From the NCBI RefSeq assembly GCF_024746795.1, contig NZ_CP080524.1, positions 5,558,001 through 5,622,000 of the forward strand: 64,000 nucleotides of DNA. Direction: 5' to 3'. Of the stretch, positions 60,323 through 64,000 are shown piece by piece; position 1 is the first letter of the stretch; every line of letters starts with the position of its first letter. Under the pieces are notes generated by a model that ran no database searches, had not been told where the DNA came from, and saw only the letters and a list, made by a program, of their open reading frames with translations. The translations under genes and the position numbers were made by a program. The stretch comes from Mesorhizobium sp. AR10. Its GTDB lineage: Bacteria; Pseudomonadota; Alphaproteobacteria; Rhizobiales; Rhizobiaceae.

Positions 60323-60390
60323 GCGGGGTTTTCCTCGGCTCAACTCAGCGGATAACACCCCCCTCGCTCCGTGAACGGGGAAGCAAGACA

Positions 60391-60897
60391 TCACTTAGTC
60401 GGCGCCACCCAGATTTCGGCGTCGAGCCTCTTGGTCGCAAGGCCGCGCGCAATAGCCTCGGCGCTGCGCGCATTCTTCGACAGAGCCGCAGCCTGCCGCT
60501 TGCTGATCACCAGCCCTTCGGCCAACGCCCGGTTCCCTGAAAAGACGCGTGCCAGGAACGGTGTGCGGCTGCCCCGCGCCCGCGAGAACCGCGCCGGCAT
60601 GGTTTGCCTGGCGGTGTGGGCGACGACCTCGTCGATCCAACCCTCCGCCAGCCGTGCGCCCGGCTCCAGCAAAAGCAGCCACTCGCCTTTCGCCTGCCTG
60701 ATGCCAGCGGCGATACCACCGCTCACATAATGGCAGCCGGCATGCTCGGCGACGCGGTGCGTCTGATCGGTCGAACCGGTGTCGCAGACGATGACATCGC
60801 GCACCACGCCCTCGACCGCGCCACCGATCAGCGAGGCAAGCGTGCGGGCAAGGCCCTCTTCGTTATTCAGGGTTTCAATGAGAACGCTGAGCATCAT
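60391..60897 (-). CDS. Glycosyltransferase family 2-like short protein
   Basis: 168 residues. SVLIETLNNEEGLARTLASL and VVRDVIVCDTGSTDQTHRVA, then YVSGGIAAGIRQAKGEWLLL, match the nucleotide-sugar-binding half of a GT2 domain (the DTGSTD motif in place of DDGSTD, and LEPG at the DXD place). The C-terminal half of the normal domain is missing, so this is a short or truncated form. Whether it is active is unclear. It is divergent from the radical SAM gene. Start at ATG 60897 or 60894. Confidence 0.75.
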   Translation of the reverse strand: MMLSVLIETLNNEEGLARTLASLIGGAVEGVVRDVIVCDTGSTDQTHRVAEHAGCHYVSGGIAAGIRQAKGEWLLLLEPGARLAEGWIDEVVAHTARQTMPARFSRARGSRTPFLARVFSGNRALAEGLVISKRQAAALSKNARSAEAIARGLATKRLDAEIWVAPTK

Positions 60898-61044
60898 TAG
60901 CCGAATAGCGGAAAGCCCGACGCAGCGCCAGTTTTTGCATCGCACAATAAAAAGTTCTTGCTTTGTTCTCTTCGGCAAAATAGGAATAGTTTCATGAACA
61001 GAGCGATTCGACAGCCGAACGACAGTCCCTGGGAGAGGGCGAAA

Positions 61045-62199
61045 ATGGAACATATCGTGCGTGCGGACATTGCAGCCTTCGGGGCAGGAAGAGCCGAGAT
61101 GGCGAATGCGATGATCGAGCAGAGCGGAATGCGCGTCCGTCCGGACCGCAATCGCGGCCGGTCCGCCGGCATCAACCCCTCCGGCCGGTTCGAGCCGGTC
61201 AGCCGGCATGTCTTCGACGACGGCTGGAATTCGCTTGAGGAACTGCCGCCTTTCAAGACTGAGGTGCAGGTCGAGAGGCCGCACACCATCATCACCCGCA
61301 ACGAGTCGCCGGATATTTCCTTCGACCGTTCGATCAACCCCTATCGCGGCTGCGAACATGGCTGCGTCTACTGCTTCGCGCGGCCGACGCACAGCTTCAT
61401 GGGCCTGTCGCCGGGACTGGATTTCGAATCGAAGCTGTTCGCCAAGCCGGATGCGGCGCGGCTGCTCGACAAGGAATTGTCGAAGGACGGCTACCAGCCG
61501 CGCACCATCGCCATCGGCACCAACACCGATCCCTACCAGCCGATCGAGAAGCAGTACCGGATCATGCGCGAAATCCTCGAAGTGCTGGAGGCACGCGGCC
61601 ATCCGGTCGGCATCGTCACCAAGTCCGCTCTGGTGACGCGCGACATCGACATCCTGTCGCGGATGGCCGAACGCGGGCTCGCCAAGGTGGCGCTGTCGGT
61701 GACGACATTGGACCGGATGCTGGCCAGGACGATGGAGCCACGCGCGTCAACGCCGACCAAGCGGCTGGAGGCGATCCGGCAGCTTTCGGATGCCGGTATT
61801 CCGGCCTCTGTAATGGTGGCGCCGATCATCCCCGGCCTCACCGACCAGGAGATGGAGCGCATCCTCGATTCGGCACGTGCTGCCGGCGCGCGCGAGGCCG
61901 GCTATGTCGTGCTGCGCCTGCCACTGGAGGTCAGCCCGATCTTCAAGGACTGGCTGCTGCGCCACTATCCCGACCGCTATCGCCACGTCATGTCGCTGAT
62001 CCGTTCGATGCGTGACGGCAAGGACTACGATTCGGAATGGGGCAAGCGCATGAAGGGCGCCGGCCCCTATGCCTGGCAGATTGGCCGGCGCTTCGAGATC
62101 GCCGCCAAGCGGCTCGGCCTCAACGCCGAGCGGCGCATGCTCAGGACCGACCAGTTCGTCGCCGCGACCAATGCAACCGAGCAGTTGATGCTGCTTTGA
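61045..62199 (+). CDS. PA0069 family radical SAM protein
   Basis: 384 residues from ATG 61045. The radical SAM motif CxxxCxxC reads YRGCEHGCVYCFARPTHSFM, followed by PGLDFESKLFAKPDAARLLD and IAIGTNTDPYQPIEKQYRIM; the substrate and reaction of the PA0069 family are unknown. It shares the fold of spore photoproduct lyase-like enzymes. The start is uncertain: ATGs at 60994, 61045 (AGAGGG 6 bases upstream) and 61099 (MANAMIEQSGMRV, common in relatives) are all in frame. Confidence 0.88.
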   Translation: MEHIVRADIAAFGAGRAEMANAMIEQSGMRVRPDRNRGRSAGINPSGRFEPVSRHVFDDGWNSLEELPPFKTEVQVERPHTIITRNESPDISFDRSINPYRGCEHGCVYCFARPTHSFMGLSPGLDFESKLFAKPDAARLLDKELSKDGYQPRTIAIGTNTDPYQPIEKQYRIMREILEVLEARGHPVGIVTKSALVTRDIDILSRMAERGLAKVALSVTTLDRMLARTMEPRASTPTKRLEAIRQLSDAGIPASVMVAPIIPGLTDQEMERILDSARAAGAREAGYVVLRLPLEVSPIFKDWLLRHYPDRYRHVMSLIRSMRDGKDYDSEWGKRMKGAGPYAWQIGRRFEIAAKRLGLNAERRMLRTDQFVAATNATEQLMLL

Positions 62200-62360
62200 T
62201 GAAGTGTTCCGCGCCGGCCGGCTAGTGGCCCGGCGCAGACAAGAATCCCGTCTGGCCTGTCCTGTCCCCGGGTCCGCAGACGGTGCCCTCCCGATCCGGT
62301 GCCTCACCCGACCCGGAGGGACTTGCGGAGAATCGGAGCCAATGCGAACCTCGCCGCACC

Positions 62361-63056
62361 ATGGCTCGCGCGCGTTCCGATTCTCCGCTTCTTTTCGAAA
62401 TCGTCGAGAAGCCCGACTTCTCCTTCGAAACGAAGGCGATGGCCGAAGGGCTGTGGCCGGTGGCAGGAATGGACGAGGCCGGCCGCGGCCCGCTCGCCGG
62501 ACCGGTCGTCGCCGCGGCGGTGGTGCTCGACCCCGCCAACATCCCTGAGGGCCTCGACGATTCCAAGCGCCTGAGCCACCTGCAGCGCGAGGCGCTGTTC
62601 CTGAAAATCCTCGGCTCCGCCTTCGGCGTGTCGATGGCTTCGATCAGTGCGGAAGGCATCGACGGCAGCAACATTCTGAAAGCCAGCCTCGAGGCCATGC
62701 GCCGCGCCCTGGTCGGCTTGCCCATACAAGCCAAACTGGCGTTGGCCGACGGCCGCGACGTGCCGCCGGGCCTGCCTTGCGCGGGACGCGCGCTGATCAA
62801 GGGCGACCAGCGCTCGCAGTCGATCGCCGCCGCCTCGATCGTTGCCAAGGTGATGCGCGACCGCATGATGTGCGGCTGCGGCAGCCACCACGGCCGCTAC
62901 GGATTCGAGCTCCATATGGGTTACGCCACCGCGCGCCACCGCACGGCGATCGAGGTGCACGGGCCGGTGGCGCGGCTGCACCGCGTGTCGTTCGCGCCGT
63001 TCAGGCTTGGCGGTGCGGAAGTAGTCGAAGACGAGAGTTTCGCCGGCCTGGAGTGA
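62361..63056 (+). CDS. rnhB: Ribonuclease HII
   Basis: 231 residues. It removes ribonucleotides from DNA. Catalytic residues: the [20 protein letters not shown] motif (D and E), [14 protein letters not shown], and the Asp in [13 protein letters not shown]; the last Asp-type residue lies in [25 protein letters not shown] is also conserved. With rnhA at 3044 both main RNase H types are in this window. The ATG at 62361 has no clear ribosome site; the frame is open to 62283. Confidence 0.94.
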   Translation: MARARSDSPLLFEIVEKPDFSFETKAMAEGLWPVAGMDEAGRGPLAGPVVAAAVVLDPANIPEGLDDSKRLSHLQREALFLKILGSAFGVSMASISAEGIDGSNILKASLEAMRRALVGLPIQAKLALADGRDVPPGLPCAGRALIKGDQRSQSIAAASIVAKVMRDRMMCGCGSHHGRYGFELHMGYATARHRTAIEVHGPVARLHRVSFAPFRLGGAEVVEDESFAGLE

Positions 63057-63091
63057 GCGAAGGCGGTTGCGACACCTAATCTCCCCCTTGA

Positions 63092-64000
63092 GGGGCCTGT
63101 TGCAAAATTGGCTGGTTGTGATTCCCTGTTTTTGACAGGAGGATCGTTCGATGACGACGAAGCCGAGCGGGCAGTTCAGTTTTGTGGAGGCTCTGCTTCC
63201 GCAGGGTCTTGGTCGGAGCGGGCGGCTGGACCGGCTGTCGTCGCTTGTGAAGTGGTATCGCTTCGAGAAGATCCTGGCGCGGCTGCGCTCGCCCGGCGGC
63301 CCGGGCCGTCCTGCCTACAGTTCGCTGGTGATGTTCAAGGCACTGCTTCTGCAGTCCTTGTACGGGCTGTCGGACAGCGAGTTGGAGGAGGCGCTCGCCG
63401 ATCGGCTGTCGTTTCGGCGCTTCGTCGACCTGACGCTCGAGGAGACGGTGCCCGACCACACCACGCTCAACCGCTTTCGCAATCTTCTCGTCGAGGCCGG
63501 GCTTCTGGAGAAGCTGTTCGGCGAACTGGACCATCAGCTGGACAAGGCGGGGCTGATCCTGCGGCGCGGCACGATGCTCGACGCCACCGTTATCGAGACG
63601 GCAGCGGCACGGCCGCCCAGTGGAGCGGCGCAAGAGGCCGGCGAGGCTGGCGATCCCGATGCCGGCTTCACGCGCCGGCAGGGCAAGCCTGGCTCCTCCT
63701 ATGGCTACAAGGCGCATGTCGGCGTCGACCAGGGGTCCGGCCTGATCCGCCGGGTGAGGACGACGGCGGCCAACGTCAACGACACGGTGGAAGCAGACCA
63801 TCTCATCTGTGGCGACGAAGGCGCGGTGTTGGCGGATGCGGCCTATCATACCAAGGCGCGCGAGTTGTCGCTGAAGGAGCGTGGGATCAAGCCGCGGCTG
63901 ATGCGGCGGGCCAACAAGCATCATCCGCAATTGCCGGCGCGCCTGCAGCGCTTCAACCGGCTGATCGCGCGGCAGCGTTTCGCTGTCGAGACCACCTTTG
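63092..64000 (+). mobile_element. IS5-family insertion sequence, left end only
   Basis: From GGGGCCTGTTGCAAAATTGG (about 63092) a transposase gene runs off the window. The likely terminal repeat is GGGCCTGTTGCAAAA. It stands directly after AATCTCCCCCTTGAGGGG, one arm of a palindrome, suggesting insertion into a repeat. The right end and target duplication cannot be seen. Confidence 0.8.
63151..64000 (+). CDS. IS5-type DDE transposase, 3' end cut by window
   Basis: At least 283 residues, no stop to the window end. N-terminal domain: FSFVEALLPQGLGRSGRLDR, then SLVMFKALLLQSLYGLSDSE. DDE catalytic residues: D in GTMLDATVIETAAA, D in VLADAAYHTKAREL, and E in RQRFAVETTF. GKPGSSYGYKAHVGVDQGSG is also typical. 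AGGAGG lies 9 bases before the ATG at 63151. It should cut and paste or copy the element via its terminal repeats. Confidence 0.9.
   Translation, partial: MTTKPSGQFSFVEALLPQGLGRSGRLDRLSSLVKWYRFEKILARLRSPGGPGRPAYSSLVMFKALLLQSLYGLSDSELEEALADRLSFRRFVDLTLEETVPDHTTLNRFRNLLVEAGLLEKLFGELDHQLDKAGLILRRGTMLDATVIETAAARPPSGAAQEAGEAGDPDAGFTRRQGKPGSSYGYKAHVGVDQGSGLIRRVRTTAANVNDTVEADHLICGDEGAVLADAAYHTKARELSLKERGIKPRLMRRANKHHPQLPARLQRFNRLIARQRFAVETTF

Noticed and set aside
63076..63930. 284-codon open frame on the minus strand
   Set aside because: Antisense to the IS5 transposase, which has intact DDE motifs in the plus frame.

Overview
The window is a GC-rich stretch of an alphaproteobacterial chromosome. 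Gene content, gene order and several palindromic intergenic repeats point to Rhizobiales, most likely Mesorhizobium or a close Phyllobacteriaceae relative. This is inferred from family recognition, not from a database search. Nearly all of it is core genome, densely packed on both strands, with many ATGA or few-base overlaps. No tRNA, rRNA, CRISPR array or phage was seen. The only clear mobile element is an IS5-type insertion sequence entering at the right edge (from about 63092), cut off by the window end.

Layout. 1-2424: a cut yqgE/algH gene, a DsbD-alpha-like periplasmic protein, a 1-Cys peroxiredoxin and a DUF2938 membrane protein. 2421-12715 (minus): the classic alphaproteobacterial aa3 cytochrome c oxidase cluster coxB-coxA-ctaB-coxF-like-ctaG-coxC, then (after a terminator and an inserted L,D-transpeptidase gene) DUF983-SURF1, ispH, thrB, rnhA and a histidine phosphatase. 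13076-16534: an IalB-like secreted protein, a GNAT enzyme, tldD and a RES/Xre toxin-antitoxin pair. 16632-23649 (minus): rlmD-like and tlyA RNA methyltransferases, a small secreted protein, dxs, pirin, DUF2277, xseB and a histone-deacetylase-like gene broken by a one-base frameshift. 23732-26787: a membrane protein, then a divergent TetR/MFS pair with three near-identical operators. 26807-32789: ribBA (degenerate second domain), aroC, DUF1344, a phosphatase, fabI, a DnaJ-type co-chaperone and an RT0821-type lipoprotein. 32831-39181: pdxH, a crotonase, a DmdC-type acyl-CoA dehydrogenase, a small CxxC protein, a GH25 protein and purD. 39325-46930: a PhyH oxygenase divergent from a LysR regulator, ubiA, DUF6101, a GlcD-type flavoprotein, the tRNA t6A enzyme TsaC/Sua5, two small exported proteins and a protein that is half Asp/Glu. 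47042-53153: glyS, glyQ, a GNAT enzyme and a TPR protein. 53394-55332: a biotin module (DUF1284-bioY and the GntR regulator bioR) with two BioR boxes. 55432-63056: ispB, DUF2007, a methyltransferase, an S49 protease, ispE, moaB, a GT2 fragment, a PA0069-type radical SAM protein and rnhB.

How they work together. Isoprenoid supply is well represented (dxs, ispE, ispH, ispB) and feeds quinone (ubiA) and heme O/A (ctaB) for the cytochrome oxidase encoded in the same window. Cofactor genes (ribBA, pdxH, bioY/bioR) and translation or RNA-modification genes (glyQS, tsaC, tlyA, rlmD-like) make up much of the rest.

The most informative points are: the BioR regulon in which a DUF1284 gene sits 9 bases behind bioY; the three-site TetR operator with one site inside the promoter spacer; the frameshifted deacetylase that reads through perfectly if one base is restored; a GTP cyclohydrolase II domain without its zinc cysteines; the extremely acidic protein next to glyS; and several repeat structures. 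No clear undescribed multi-gene system was found; the DUF1284 link to biotin is the best lead.
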